Below, piece by piece: positions 52,781 to 62,364 of a stretch of DNA of 64,000 bases. The translations under genes and the position numbers were made by a program. The stretch's first letter is position 1, and each line of letters starts with the position of its first letter. The notes beneath the pieces are model-generated. The model was not told the origin of the DNA. It saw only the letters and a program-made list of their open reading frames with translations, and made no database searches. Source of the DNA: Nitriliruptoraceae bacterium (lineage in GTDB: Bacteria; Actinomycetota; Nitriliruptoria; Nitriliruptorales; Nitriliruptoraceae); NCBI GenBank assembly GCA_003565155.1, contig PXDB01000035.1, positions 1 through 64,000 of the forward strand. Direction: 5' to 3'.

Positions 52781-53950
52781 TCAGACAACCGCGCAGACCG
52801 CCGTCGCTGCAGGGTCCGAGGTCCCGACCCCCGAGCGCCCGAGCCCCATCGGCGCGGGTACGGAGCCGGGTCGGCGGGCGGCGGCGAGGTGGTGCAGCGC
52901 CGCCGGCACCGACGCTGCGAGCGGCAGCCAGTAGGAGACCGCCCGGTAGGCCAGCGTGGCGGTGGCGGCGGTACCGAGGTCGAGGCCGGCCGCCAACAGG
53001 CTCGCGCTGAGGCCACCCTCGACCAGGCCGAGGCCCCCCGGGGTCAGGGGCACGCTGTTCAGCAGGTTCACCGCGGCGTAGGCGGCGGCGATCGCGGCCA
53101 GGGACGCGGTGCCACCGACCGCACGCACCACCAGGGTGAGCACGGTCAGGTCCAGCGCCCACTTGCCGATCGACCAGCCGAACGGGCCGAGCAGCGCGGG
53201 GAACCCCAGCAGGGGCGCCGAGGTTGTGGCTGCCCCCCGCGGGGCGTGGCTCCCGCCGATGTTGTCGGCGCTGCCGGCGTTGTCGGCGCTATCGGTGCGT
53301 CGTGCGAGCAGACCCTCGATACGGCTGATCACCAGCGTCTGCGCCCGCTCGTACACCCCCGAGCGTCGCGCGAGGGAGTGACCGGCCAGCAGACCAGCGC
53401 ACAACGCCAGCCCCGTGAGGGCGGGAGCGGCGTACTGGCCGGTCGTCAGCGTGGTGGTGCCGATCGTGACGGTGACTACCAGGCACAGCCCGCCCATCGA
53501 CAGGATGCCGATGTGGATCACGCTGCTGGCGGCGGTCACCCCGCAGGTACCGAGCTGCTGGAAGCGCCGCATCGCCAGGGCGCCACCGGCCACGCCACCA
53601 CCGGGCAGCGCCTGGGTCAGGCCGAAGGCGGCGAGCGCGAGGGTGCGCGTGTCGGCGCCACTGCCACAGCTGCCCGCCCCGCCGACCACAACGTGGGTGC
53701 TGCGGTAGAGGTTGGCGAAGCACAGCAGGGCGAGGGCCTGCACCCCCACGGCGCCGGTCAGCAGCCGGCCGTCCGCCGCGGACAGCAAGTCGGTGACCTG
53801 CTCGGTTCCCACGACGGCGACCATGCCGGCCAGCGTCGCCACCGCGGCGAGCGCCAGCGGGAGGATCCGGCGTGCCGCGGTCCGCCGCGCGGACGGCGCC
53901 CGGCTGGCACGCGGGGGCGGCGTCGAGGTGGGCAGCAGGGCGGGCAGCAT
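52781..53950 (-). CDS. Lysylphosphatidylglycerol synthase/flippase-like membrane protein
   Basis: 389 residues. About eight helices with the hallmark NSVPLTPGGLGLVEGGLSAS near the C-terminal half, followed by LAYRAVSYWLPLA. This is the LPG_synthase_TM (UPF0104) flippase-type domain without a fused synthase. It probably moves a lipid or lipid-linked sugar across the membrane. ATG 53950 has GGAG upstream. It is divergent from the DUF5995 gene. Confidence 0.9.
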   Translation of the reverse strand: MLPALLPTSTPPPRASRAPSARRTAARRILPLALAAVATLAGMVAVVGTEQVTDLLSAADGRLLTGAVGVQALALLCFANLYRSTHVVVGGAGSCGSGADTRTLALAAFGLTQALPGGGVAGGALAMRRFQQLGTCGVTAASSVIHIGILSMGGLCLVVTVTIGTTTLTTGQYAAPALTGLALCAGLLAGHSLARRSGVYERAQTLVISRIEGLLARRTDSADNAGSADNIGGSHAPRGAATTSAPLLGFPALLGPFGWSIGKWALDLTVLTLVVRAVGGTASLAAIAAAYAAVNLLNSVPLTPGGLGLVEGGLSASLLAAGLDLGTAATATLAYRAVSYWLPLAASVPAALHHLAAARRPGSVPAPMGLGRSGVGTSDPAATAVCAVV

Positions 53951-54233
53951 CGGGGTGCTCCGGAGGTGCGGTGGTGGTGGTCGTTGCCCAGGACCGTCGC
54001 AGCGGCCGCTTTCCGGCCGCTGTCGACCCGCTGTCGTGGGCCGGGAGCGGCCGGCGGGCACCCCTGGTGCGGCCTCGTGCCGGCCGCGTGCCGAGCGGGA
54101 CGCGTCCCGGCGAGGACGCCCCGCGGCAGTGACACGACGGTTGAGGGCGGGCAGCCTCCTGGGCCGACCGGCCCCGCTGCGGCATGCTGGGTCCCACCAC
54201 ACCCGATCCACCACCGATCGAGCCGGAGCGAGC

Positions 54234-55052
54234 GTGTCCTCGAGCATCGATGCGGTCCTGACCGAACTCGACCGGCTCGTCGGCCAGGCCGTTGAGGACG
54301 CCGACCCCTGCGGCTACTTCGCCGTGCTCTACCGCGCGGTCACCGCGGCGGTGAAGGACGCCCTGGAGGACGGCACCTTCGACGACGCTGCGCGCATGGA
54401 GCGCCTCGACACCCTCTTCGCGGACCGCTACTTCGAGGCGATGGTGGCGCGGGCCGGGGGTCGGCCCGCCACGGCGTCCTGGGAACTGACCTTCGCGGCG
54501 GCCGGGCGGTGGCGGCCGCTGGTACTCCAGCACCTGCTGGTCGGCATCAACGCCCACATCAACCTCGACCTCGGCATCGCCGCCGCACGCTGCGCCCCGG
54601 GCGACGCGCTGCCGGGGCTGCGGCGCGACTACGACCGCATCAACGCGATCCTCGCGGCGATGATCGATCGGATCTCGGCGGACCTGCAGGACATCTCGCC
54701 GTGGATGGGACTCCTCGATCCGCTCGGGGCCCGCACCCAGCACGAGATGGTCCGCTTCAGCATCGTGACCGCCCGGGGCGGGGCGTGGCGGTTCGCGAGC
54801 GCGTTGAACGGGCTCCCGGAGGGCGAGTGGGACGCCGCCATCGGTGCGCGCGACCGTGCCGTGGCCCGCGTGGGGGAGCGGGTCCTGCGCCCCGGCGCCG
54901 TGATGGGTGCCGGGCTGCTGCTGGCACGGGTGCGGGAGTCCGGCGACGTGGTCGGCAACCTCGCGCGCCTGGGTGCCACCGACAGCCCGACCAGCGAGGA
55001 GATCGCCGAACGGCTGCAACGCATGGACGCCGAGGCAGTTGAGAGCGCCTGA
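54234..55052 (+). CDS. DUF5995-family protein
   Basis: 272 residues from GTG 54234 with GGAG 6 nt upstream. The markers are YFAVLYRAVTAAVKDALEDG, LLVGINAHINLDLGIAAARC and LRRDYDRINAILAAMIDRI; the motif NAHINLDL with flanking helices is typical of DUF5995. The protein is soluble and helical. The family has no established function; histidine and aspartate conservation hints at metal binding. It converges with the next ABC operon. Confidence 0.85.
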   Translation: MSSSIDAVLTELDRLVGQAVEDADPCGYFAVLYRAVTAAVKDALEDGTFDDAARMERLDTLFADRYFEAMVARAGGRPATASWELTFAAAGRWRPLVLQHLLVGINAHINLDLGIAAARCAPGDALPGLRRDYDRINAILAAMIDRISADLQDISPWMGLLDPLGARTQHEMVRFSIVTARGGAWRFASALNGLPEGEWDAAIGARDRAVARVGERVLRPGAVMGAGLLLARVRESGDVVGNLARLGATDSPTSEEIAERLQRMDAEAVESA

Positions 55053-55168
55053 GCCGACCCCCGGTCGCCGGCGCGCGCCGCGGCAGGGCCAGCCGCGTGG
55101 CCGGGGCGCCTGGCGTTCCAGCACGCTCCCGGCACCCGCCGTCGCCGGGCGACGGGCCGACGCCTCGG

Positions 55169-57001
55169 TCAGTGGCGGTGCAGCCGGGCGCGGAGCCGCC
55201 GCCACGCGATCGGGATCGTGCTGGAGGGCTCCAGCACCTCCGCGTCCAGGAGGGACCGCTCGAACTCGCTCAGCCACAGCAGCAGTCCGCCGACCCGCAG
55301 GGCGAGCAGCACGACGCCCAGCACCACGGCGGCCACCACCACCCCACCGGGGAGCGGCAACAGGGCGGCCGCCACGCCGGCTCCCGGCACCGGCTGTAAC
55401 GTGGCCGCCACGGCGGCACCCAGCGGCAACGCCAGCGGCAGCATGCCGAACAGCGGGGTTGCGAGGCGGGCGGCCAGCGCGACTCCCAGCACCTCAGGCG
55501 TGGCACCCAGCGGCATCGCCGCCACCACCTCGGCGAGGTTCTCGGGTTGCCGGACGCGGTCCGCGACCGTGATCACCGCCGTCACGGCCGCCAGGGGGAC
55601 GAGCAGCGCCAGCCAGCCCGGCGCCGGCCCGCCCCATCCGACCCACGTCCCTACGCCGCCGGCCCCGGGCGCCGGACCGCCGGGGGCCGGACCGCCTGCT
55701 GCGGAGCCGCCGGGTGCCGCACCGAGCAGCAGGCCTGCCAGCAACACCCCCGACAGCCCGGTGACGGTGACCAGGACCGTTGCCGCCCGGAGGTGGAGCC
55801 GTGCCAGGCGCGCGAAGCCGAAGGGCAGCAGCTCCGCCGCCAGCGGTGCGTCATGCTCCCGGCGCAGCGGCTCCAGCAGGGGCCCGACCGCGAGCACCAG
55901 CACCCCACAGGCCGCCATGATCCGGAAGGCGATCCCGGTCAGCCCCACCCGGTCGGGCGTCGCGAGGACCAGCCAGGTCGCCAGCGCCCAGCCGAGCCCC
56001 GCACGCACCAGTGGCCCCGGCTGCGCACGCAGCCCCACGAGGTGACGCCAGGTGACGGCGCCGACGCTGCGACGGGGCAGGGGTGGGCTGGACAGGGGGC
56101 GGCGGCGGACCCGTGCCGAGGCCAGCTGCGTGACCGCACGCAGGTCGCCCATCCGCAGTGAGGCCGCGGCGCCACCGTGCACACCCGCCCGGGCGACGAG
56201 CTCCTCGTCGTGGGACCGCCACACCCGGTCGCCCGCCACCACGGCCAGCACGCCCGCCGTGGACGCCAGCACGACCAGCAGCGTGGGTGCTGCGAGGGGC
56301 ACCGTCGCCCCGGCTCCGATGGGCCGCTCGGTCGCGCCGGGCTGGTCCAAGAGCCCGGCGGCCAGGGACCGGAGGACGGCCTCGGCGGGCACCGCCGGCA
56401 GCCACGGCGTGGCGGTCGTGAGCAGCGGCACGCCGAGCGCCAGCGCGAGGACCATGCGCACCAGCCCGTGCCGCCGCCCAGTTGCGGGCCAGGACTGCGC
56501 GAGCCCTGCGCAGCCGGTCGCCAGCAGGCCGAGGACCGCACCGCAGCCGGGCAGCAGCCACCACGCGGCCGGACCGACGGTCAGCGCCAGTGAGAGCAGC
56601 ACCACCCCGGCGAGCGCCAGGGCGGCACCGAGCAGCACCGCCAGCCCGAGGCTCCACCAGTACCGCGGCAGGAGCAGGCGCCGCCGGTCCAGCGGGGTCG
56701 GCAGCAGGAGCGAAGCCTCCGCCTGGGTGACGGGCACCGGACCCGCCCAGCGGCCGAACCGCACGCCGAGCAGCGCCGCCGCCGGTGCCAGCGCCACCAG
56801 GACCGTTCCCAGCCACCGCAGCTGTGCCGGGCTCGGTGGTGGGGTCGGGATCGTCAGGATGGCGTGGATCAGCAGCCCGCCGTAGAGGCCACCGAACAGC
56901 AGGACCAGGTAGACGGCGTAGAGGACCTCGCCGGTCGTGCGGGTGCGGCGGGGCGTGGTCTGCAGCAGGTGGGCGACGCTGGCGGGCGCGGTCGCGCTCA
57001 C
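55169..57001 (-). CDS. Large ABC exporter permease, 610 residues
   Basis: Starts at GTG 57001, overlapping the ATPase stop by 4 nt. At least twelve hydrophobic segments, grouped in two halves around a long hydrophilic stretch with EELVARAGVHGGAAASLRMG and HLVGLRAQPGPLVRAGLGWA. A Gly/Pro/Ala low-complexity loop occurs near residue 455 (PAPGAGGVG). No family signature is obvious, though the gene order and coupling make it the membrane partner of the ATPase. Its length and two-half layout suggest an internal duplication. Confidence 0.85.
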   Translation of the reverse strand: MSATAPASVAHLLQTTPRRTRTTGEVLYAVYLVLLFGGLYGGLLIHAILTIPTPPPSPAQLRWLGTVLVALAPAAALLGVRFGRWAGPVPVTQAEASLLLPTPLDRRRLLLPRYWWSLGLAVLLGAALALAGVVLLSLALTVGPAAWWLLPGCGAVLGLLATGCAGLAQSWPATGRRHGLVRMVLALALGVPLLTTATPWLPAVPAEAVLRSLAAGLLDQPGATERPIGAGATVPLAAPTLLVVLASTAGVLAVVAGDRVWRSHDEELVARAGVHGGAAASLRMGDLRAVTQLASARVRRRPLSSPPLPRRSVGAVTWRHLVGLRAQPGPLVRAGLGWALATWLVLATPDRVGLTGIAFRIMAACGVLVLAVGPLLEPLRREHDAPLAAELLPFGFARLARLHLRAATVLVTVTGLSGVLLAGLLLGAAPGGSAAGGPAPGGPAPGAGGVGTWVGWGGPAPGWLALLVPLAAVTAVITVADRVRQPENLAEVVAAMPLGATPEVLGVALAARLATPLFGMLPLALPLGAAVAATLQPVPGAGVAAALLPLPGGVVVAAVVLGVVLLALRVGGLLLWLSEFERSLLDAEVLEPSSTIPIAWRRLRARLHRH

Positions 57002-57726
57002 CGGTCGAGCCCGAGGCGGCGACCCGCAGGGGTGTCGGCCACCGCCGCGAGCGCACCGCGTGCGACGACCTCGCCGTACTCGAGCAGCAGCACCTCGTCG
57101 AGGAGCGCGTCCAACCCTTCGGGCTGATGGGTCGCGACCAGCACGGTGCCGCCGTCGCGCCGGTAGGCGTCCACGTCCTCCCACAGCCGGTGCCGGGCCG
57201 CCGGGTCGAGCCCTCGGTCCGGTTCGTCCAGCACCAGCAGCCGTGACGGGCGGATCAGCGCGAGCGCGAGGTCGAGCTTCTGGCGCATCCCCGTGGACAG
57301 CTGGGAGGGCACCGCGTCGCGGCGCGGTTCCAGCGCCGCGCGCGTCAGGAGCGCGTCGACCCGCTCGTGGACCACGGGGTTGCCAGCACGCTCGCCGAGC
57401 CCGTGGGCGACCGCCACCAGTTCGAGGTGCTCCGCGACGGTCAGGTCGGGGTAGAAGGCGCCGGTCGCACCCCCGACCGCGACGGCGTGGCGCGCGTGCG
57501 CCCGCCCGGCGTGCGTGCCGAGGTCGTGGCCGTCCACCTCGATGCGGCCGCTGCTGGGACGCAGCCGTCCGGCGATCAGCTGCAGCAGGGTGGACTTCCC
57601 CGAGCCGTTGTGCCCGACCAGGCCGATGCAGGCACCTTCGGCGACCTCGAGGTCGAGGTGGCGGACGGCCTCCACCGCACCGAAGGCGCGCGACACGGCC
57701 GCCAGCCGTACCGCCGGACCCGCCAT
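56998..57726 (-). CDS. ABC transporter ATP-binding protein
   Basis: 242 residues. Walker A GHNGSGKS (38-45), signature LSTGMRQKLDLALAL, Walker B RLLVLDEPDRGLDP, then LVATHQPEGLDALLD. The short length and LSTGMRQK form place it with CcmA/ABC-2-type exporter ATPases. It is coupled to the large permease downstream. The group differs from the other six systems of the window. Confidence 0.94.
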   Translation of the reverse strand: MAGPAVRLAAVSRAFGAVEAVRHLDLEVAEGACIGLVGHNGSGKSTLLQLIAGRLRPSSGRIEVDGHDLGTHAGRAHARHAVAVGGATGAFYPDLTVAEHLELVAVAHGLGERAGNPVVHERVDALLTRAALEPRRDAVPSQLSTGMRQKLDLALALIRPSRLLVLDEPDRGLDPAARHRLWEDVDAYRRDGGTVLVATHQPEGLDALLDEVLLLEYGEVVARGALAAVADTPAGRRLGLDR

Positions 57727-57887
57727 CGGTCACCCTCCGCAGCGGCTGGCCACGCTAGTGGGGCGCCGACCAGGGGCGCGGGACGGCCCCCACCACCCGG
57801 CGTGGCACCAGGGTGGTGGTCGGTCCGGTCAGGGGCGGCGGGGGATGGTCCACGCTGCCCGGCGCCGGGCCGACAGGGTGGCCCGGC

Positions 57888-59831
57888 TCAGCCGTCGAAC
57901 CGCTCGTAGGCCTCCGGGGTGTAGCTCGACCCGGGGTTCCACATCAGCCACTCGTTGACGTCGTGGTCGTTGGTGGCGCGGATCTGCTCGGCGATCTGGA
58001 AGGGCCGGTCCCAGGCCCGGTAGGCGGTGTCCTCCAGCCATGGGATCACCCGGGCGTCGGTCCCCTCGATGGCCTCGTCCCACACCTCCAGGGTGGCGCG
58101 GATGATGTCGTAGGGCTGGCGGTTGGGCTCCGACACCCCGTACTCGCCCGGTCCCCAGTGGGACGGGTAGATCATCGGGGCGACGTAGTCGAGGTGCTTG
58201 GCCATCTCCGGGATGTCCTGCCCGATCTGCTCGGGCCGGTCCGCGGCGATGCCGTACACCGAGGCGCCGTGGGTGACCCCGTAGGGCGCGAGGCGCTCAT
58301 CGGCCAGACGGGTGAACTCGACGATCGCCTCCTCCGGGGTGGTCTCCAGCCCCGGGACCGTGTACTGGCTCTGGCCCTCGGGACGGCGGATGTAGTCCCA
58401 CAGGATGTGGTCGACCCCGGCCCTGGCGGCCTCCACGGCGAGGTCGAGGTTGTAGGCGATCACGTCCTCGTGGGTGTAGTTCGAGAACCCGGCGTAGGAG
58501 CCCCGGAAGTAGTCGCTGCCGTCGGCGAGCTGGATCACCATGTCGCGACGGTCGTTCTCCCAGGCCCACTCGGCGAGGGCGGGGTCCGCGAAGGCCACGA
58601 TGCGCCCGATGACGGGGACGCCCTCGGCGTGCAGGTCGGCGACGGCCTGCTCGAGGTCGAGGGGGCCGATGTCGGCACCGATCTCGTTGGCGAGCTCCAC
58701 CTCGGAGTCGTAGCCGATGTGGCCGCCCTCGTCCTTGAGGTCGAGCTGGATCGCGTTGATCCGGCCTTCGTCCAGCATCTCGAGCATCGGCTCCCGCAGT
58801 TCGGGGGATGCCCAGGCCCAGAAGGTGGCGTGGACGCCGCGGTACTCGTCGAGGGTGACCCGCGACGGGACCCGGCCGACGGCCTGGACGTGCTCGGCGG
58901 TGTTGCCGGCGCGGTCCACGGCGACGATGGTCAGCTCGTCGATCTCGCCGTCGAGCGCCACCTCGAAGGCGCCGTCGCCGTCGGCGGTGACGGTGGTGTC
59001 GTTGACGCTGACCTCGGCGTCGGGGTCGGTGGTGCCGGCCACGGTCAGCGGCTCGTCGCCGATCATGGTGGCCGGGGAGGTCAGCGCGAGCGCGGGCGGC
59101 TCGGCCTTTACCTCGAACCGCCAGGTGTGGAGGGTGTCGAGCTCGTCGAGGTCGACCGTGTCGGCTGCGGTGCCGTCGTCGACCGTGTCGGCCTCGTCGT
59201 CCGCGGTGCCATCGTCGTGGGCGTCGTCGTCAGCGTCCGCGTCTTCGGTGCCGTCGGTCGCGTCCTCGCTGTCCGTGCCGTCGGTCGCGTCCTCGCTGTC
59301 TGCGTCCTCGCTGTCCGTGTCCGCATCCGCGCCCTCTTCGGCGTCCCCGGTCTCGGCCGCGTCGTCGCCGTCCCCGGTGTCGGCCGCGTCCTGCTCCTCG
59401 CCCGCACCGCCGGTCCAGCCCTCGGGCGCCTCCGCGACGTGCACGGTGTGGTCGCCGTCCTCGAGGTCGGTCGGGGCGTAGGTGAGCGTCCCGTCCGCCA
59501 CCTCGGCGTCGGCGGTGACGTCCCGCTCGCCGAGAACGAGCACCAGCGCAGCCAGGTCCTCCTCGTCGCCCGTCACGGTCAGCGACAGCTCCTCGAGCTC
59601 CGCGGCACCGAGCAGGGCGTCCTCACCCGGGCCCTCGAAGCGGAAGCCGCCGGCCTCCTCGGTGGCCGTCTCCTCCTCCGTCGACGCCGCATCCGACCCC
59701 TCGTCGGCATCCTCCGGCGCATCGTTCGAGGTGCAGGCCGCCAGGAAGAGTGCGGCGCATATCGCCAGGGCGGCGGCGCGGATACCCGCGGTGCGGTGGA
59801 GCTGCGGGTAGCGATGGGGGAGTGTGTTCAC
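57888..59831 (-). CDS. DUF4015-type glycosidase-like lipoprotein
   Basis: 647 residues from GTG 59831. The signal peptide ends in LFLAAC (Cys33). An extraordinarily acidic repetitive linker (about 150-240, built of SEDA/DGTE-like repeats) connects two beta-rich segments to a C-terminal TIM barrel. That barrel has RGVHATFWAWASPELREPML, AIQLDLKDEGGHIGYDSEVE, DHILWDYIRRPEG and YVAPMIYPSHWGPGEYGV, the hallmark order of DUF4015 (putative glycoside hydrolase). Acidic residues in LKDEGG and WDYIRRP are the likely catalytic ones. The substrate may be a cell-wall or extracellular polysaccharide. The protein is anchored outside the membrane. Confidence 0.9.
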   Translation of the reverse strand: MNTLPHRYPQLHRTAGIRAAALAICAALFLAACTSNDAPEDADEGSDAASTEEETATEEAGGFRFEGPGEDALLGAAELEELSLTVTGDEEDLAALVLVLGERDVTADAEVADGTLTYAPTDLEDGDHTVHVAEAPEGWTGGAGEEQDAADTGDGDDAAETGDAEEGADADTDSEDADSEDATDGTDSEDATDGTEDADADDDAHDDGTADDEADTVDDGTAADTVDLDELDTLHTWRFEVKAEPPALALTSPATMIGDEPLTVAGTTDPDAEVSVNDTTVTADGDGAFEVALDGEIDELTIVAVDRAGNTAEHVQAVGRVPSRVTLDEYRGVHATFWAWASPELREPMLEMLDEGRINAIQLDLKDEGGHIGYDSEVELANEIGADIGPLDLEQAVADLHAEGVPVIGRIVAFADPALAEWAWENDRRDMVIQLADGSDYFRGSYAGFSNYTHEDVIAYNLDLAVEAARAGVDHILWDYIRRPEGQSQYTVPGLETTPEEAIVEFTRLADERLAPYGVTHGASVYGIAADRPEQIGQDIPEMAKHLDYVAPMIYPSHWGPGEYGVSEPNRQPYDIIRATLEVWDEAIEGTDARVIPWLEDTAYRAWDRPFQIAEQIRATNDHDVNEWLMWNPGSSYTPEAYERFDG

Positions 59832-60066
59832 GTGGTGTCCGGTCCGGGCTCGCGTAGTGGTCGTTGTCGCGCGCGCGACCGGAGCGCACCCCGCAACGCC
59901 GCGCACCGGAGAACGTACCGAGGTGCGGGCGTGATCCTGACCGGAGGCGGCCACCACCGGTCGGGTGTTCGCGTCGCGCACCGGCGGGCGAGGGCAGCGC
60001 GGGCCGTGGCGCCGCTACGGGGCGTCGGGCGGCAACGCCGCCGCGGCCCGACGCACGCCGATGCAG

Positions 60067-60570
60067 CTACGAGTCGTCCGGCTCCGGCACATCCATCATC
60101 TCGCTGCACACGGGCCAGGCCTGCCAGCCCTGCTCCTCGAGGACCTGCTCGGCGATCTTGATCTCCTGCACACGGCTGGCCTCACCGGCGTGCGCCGGCA
60201 TGTCGGACGCGCGGAAGGACTCCCAGGTGTCGGGGTGGAAGTTCAGCCCGCCCTGGAAGTGGTCGCCGTGATCGAACTCGAGCCCGTAGTCCCACCGCGC
60301 ACTGCCGGGTTGCGGTACACCTTCGGCATCCCACTCCCCGGACTCGCAGTCGGCGACGCGGTCCCACACCTCGGGGTCGATCGCGGTGTCCAGCGCGTCG
60401 GCGGGATCGGCGGGTGCTGGCGGGGTCGGTGGCAGGCCCGAGGTGGGGGTGGCGACGGGTGGTGGTGCGTGGGACCACTGCTCGACCGGGTCCGCCGGAT
60501 GGAGCGGATCGTCGACGACGAGTTCGGGGTCCACCACCGCGACCATGCCGAGCGCACCCAGACCGAGCAC
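60067..60570 (-). CDS. Rpf/transglycosylase-like exported protein, start unresolved
   Basis: 167 residues from GTG 60570. The fold is resuscitation-promoting-factor-like: WDRVADCESGEW with the catalytic Glu76 next to Cys75, then WDYGLEFDHGDHFQGGLNFH and WQAWPVC (Cys155, likely disulfide to Cys75). It would cleave peptidoglycan glycans outside the cell. The in-frame codons upstream read RDARRRERRLALLGS and continue into VLGLGALGMVAVV, a typical signal anchor, but no ATG, GTG or TTG begins it. An ATC at 60624-60622 has GGAG just upstream. The true product is probably about 185 residues. Confidence 0.85.
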   Translation of the reverse strand: MLGLGALGMVAVVDPELVVDDPLHPADPVEQWSHAPPPVATPTSGLPPTPPAPADPADALDTAIDPEVWDRVADCESGEWDAEGVPQPGSARWDYGLEFDHGDHFQGGLNFHPDTWESFRASDMPAHAGEASRVQEIKIAEQVLEEQGWQAWPVCSEMMDVPEPDDS

Positions 60571-60708
60571 CGACCCGAGCAGGGCGAGTCGGCGTTCACG
60601 TCGACGGGCGTCGCGGGAGGAGATGGTGCTCCAGGACCGGCTGGCCCATACCCAACCGTCCGCCGGGTCGGCTGACCACGTCCTATCGGGCAGGGCCGTG
60701 ACGTGAGC

Positions 60709-62178
60709 TCACAGCCCGCGTTCGGCTGCCACCTCGCCGTTGTCGACGGCCTCGACGAGGCGCTGGTGATCTGCCTCGGTCTGGTCGGCGTAGGCGCGGG
60801 CGAAGCGGGCCAGCGCTGCGCCCACCTTGTCCGAGCCGCCGAGGTAGCCGGCGATCATCGACGCACCGCTGGTGCGTGCGTGCCCCTTGGCCAACAGGTA
60901 GCCGCAGATGCCGGCGTAGTCACCGAGCGAGCCACCGTCGATGGCATCGAGCGGCACGGTCCCCTTCATGTTGCGGAACTGCCGCACGTAGAACTGACGT
61001 CCCGCGACGGTCGTCCACCCGAGCAGCGGGTCGCTGACGGTCTGTAGCGCCTGCTGGTACTCCACCACGCGCTGGCCCTGGTGGTCGTGCCACGCCGACT
61101 CGCCGTGCACGTACCGAGCGATCACCGAGCGGCGAGCCTGCTTGAGCTGCAGGAAGACCACATCCTCATCGTCGCTGCCCTCGAGCAGGGCGATGTAGGC
61201 CCGGAGCCCGACGCTACCGACGCCGACGACCTTGTGGACGATGTCGACCAGGGTGTAGCCGCCGAGCACCCGCCGCCAGTGGGGCGACAGGGTGGCGAGG
61301 TAGTCGTCGAGTCCCTCGGCGAGCAGCTCGTACTCGTCGTCGTCGACCCGGGTGATCAGCGGCGGTTCCTCCACGATGCGGCGGCCGTCCGCGGTCTGCT
61401 CGGTGAACCGGGGCAGCGCACGGTCGCTGGTGCGTCCGTGCGCCTTGCGGGCGGCCTTGTCGATCTGCTTGCGCAGCTGCTGCCGGGAAGCGGTCTCGCG
61501 CAGGCGGTCGACATCGAAACGGTCGAAGGAGCGGGCCATCAGGGGCTCGTCGTACAGCTCGCGGATGTGGTCGCGGTAGGTCGCGACGCAGGCGACCACG
61601 GCCTCCTCGCACTGGTCCTCGCGTGCGCCGTTCTGTCGCCCGAGCACCCAGGCGCTGGCGACCAGCCGCCGGAGGTCCCACTCCCAGCCGCCGGGATGCG
61701 CCTCGTCGAAGTCGTTGAGGTCGAGGACCAGCTCCCGTTCCGGTGAGGCGTACAGCCCGAAGTTGCCGATGTGGGCGTCGCCGCAGATGACCGGGGTGAT
61801 GCCGGTGGACGGCAGCCGCGCCACGTCCGCGCCCATCACCGTCGCCGATCCGCGCAGGAACCCGTAGGGCGAGGCGATCATCCGCCCCACGCGGACGGGG
61901 ACCAGCCACTCGATGCGGCCCTCGTGGTTCTCCCTGAGCTGCTCGACCGGATCGCGGCGGGTCGCGGGCGGATCCCAGTTGCCGAGGCTGGAGCGCGGCA
62001 CCTGCTTGCGCAGGCTGCGGCCGAGGGCGAAGCGCTGTGCCCGCGGGATCGGCCGGCTGCGCAGCGAGGTGTAGGGGGCGCTGTCCGCGGCGGCGAGGAC
62101 CACATGACCGTTGCCGCCGTTGCCGGTGTTGCCGTTGCCGCCGTTGCCGGTGGTCGTGCTCGGGCTGGGCTCGTTCAT
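60709..62178 (-). CDS. DUF2252-family protein (kinase-like fold)
   Basis: 489 residues from ATG 62178 with GAGG upstream. The family landmarks are KQVPRSSLGNWDPPATRRDP, ITPVICGDAHIGNFGLYASP (GDAHxxNFG, as in kinase catalytic loops), LDLNDFDEAHPGGWEWDLRR and IARYVHGESAWHDHQGQRVV. The DFD aspartate motif may bind Mg-ATP. The substrate is unknown. Its N-terminus carries a Gly/Asn/Thr repeat (GNGGNGNTGNGGNG) encoded by 9-nt repeats near 62109-62155. Confidence 0.93.
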   Translation of the reverse strand: MNEPSPSTTTGNGGNGNTGNGGNGHVVLAAADSAPYTSLRSRPIPRAQRFALGRSLRKQVPRSSLGNWDPPATRRDPVEQLRENHEGRIEWLVPVRVGRMIASPYGFLRGSATVMGADVARLPSTGITPVICGDAHIGNFGLYASPERELVLDLNDFDEAHPGGWEWDLRRLVASAWVLGRQNGAREDQCEEAVVACVATYRDHIRELYDEPLMARSFDRFDVDRLRETASRQQLRKQIDKAARKAHGRTSDRALPRFTEQTADGRRIVEEPPLITRVDDDEYELLAEGLDDYLATLSPHWRRVLGGYTLVDIVHKVVGVGSVGLRAYIALLEGSDDEDVVFLQLKQARRSVIARYVHGESAWHDHQGQRVVEYQQALQTVSDPLLGWTTVAGRQFYVRQFRNMKGTVPLDAIDGGSLGDYAGICGYLLAKGHARTSGASMIAGYLGGSDKVGAALARFARAYADQTEADHQRLVEAVDNGEVAAERGL

Positions 62179-62364
62179 CCCGCGTACCTCGTCGCTGGGT
62201 CATCCGGCCCGGGTGGGCCGACGGACGCGTCCCGGACCCTACCGGTCGGCCTTCGGCGGGCCGAGGTGGTCGGGAGGCGGCGGCGTTGCTGCGTGGCTGG
62301 TCCCGCCGCGGGTGGCTCCTCTGCGCCTGGCTCCTCGACGGGTTGCCCCGCCGCGGGCAGGAGG

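Noticed and set aside
57813..60161. 782-residue plus-strand open frame
   Set aside because: Antisense to the DUF4015 lipoprotein; the apparent hydrophobic protein results from the acidic repeats read on the other strand.
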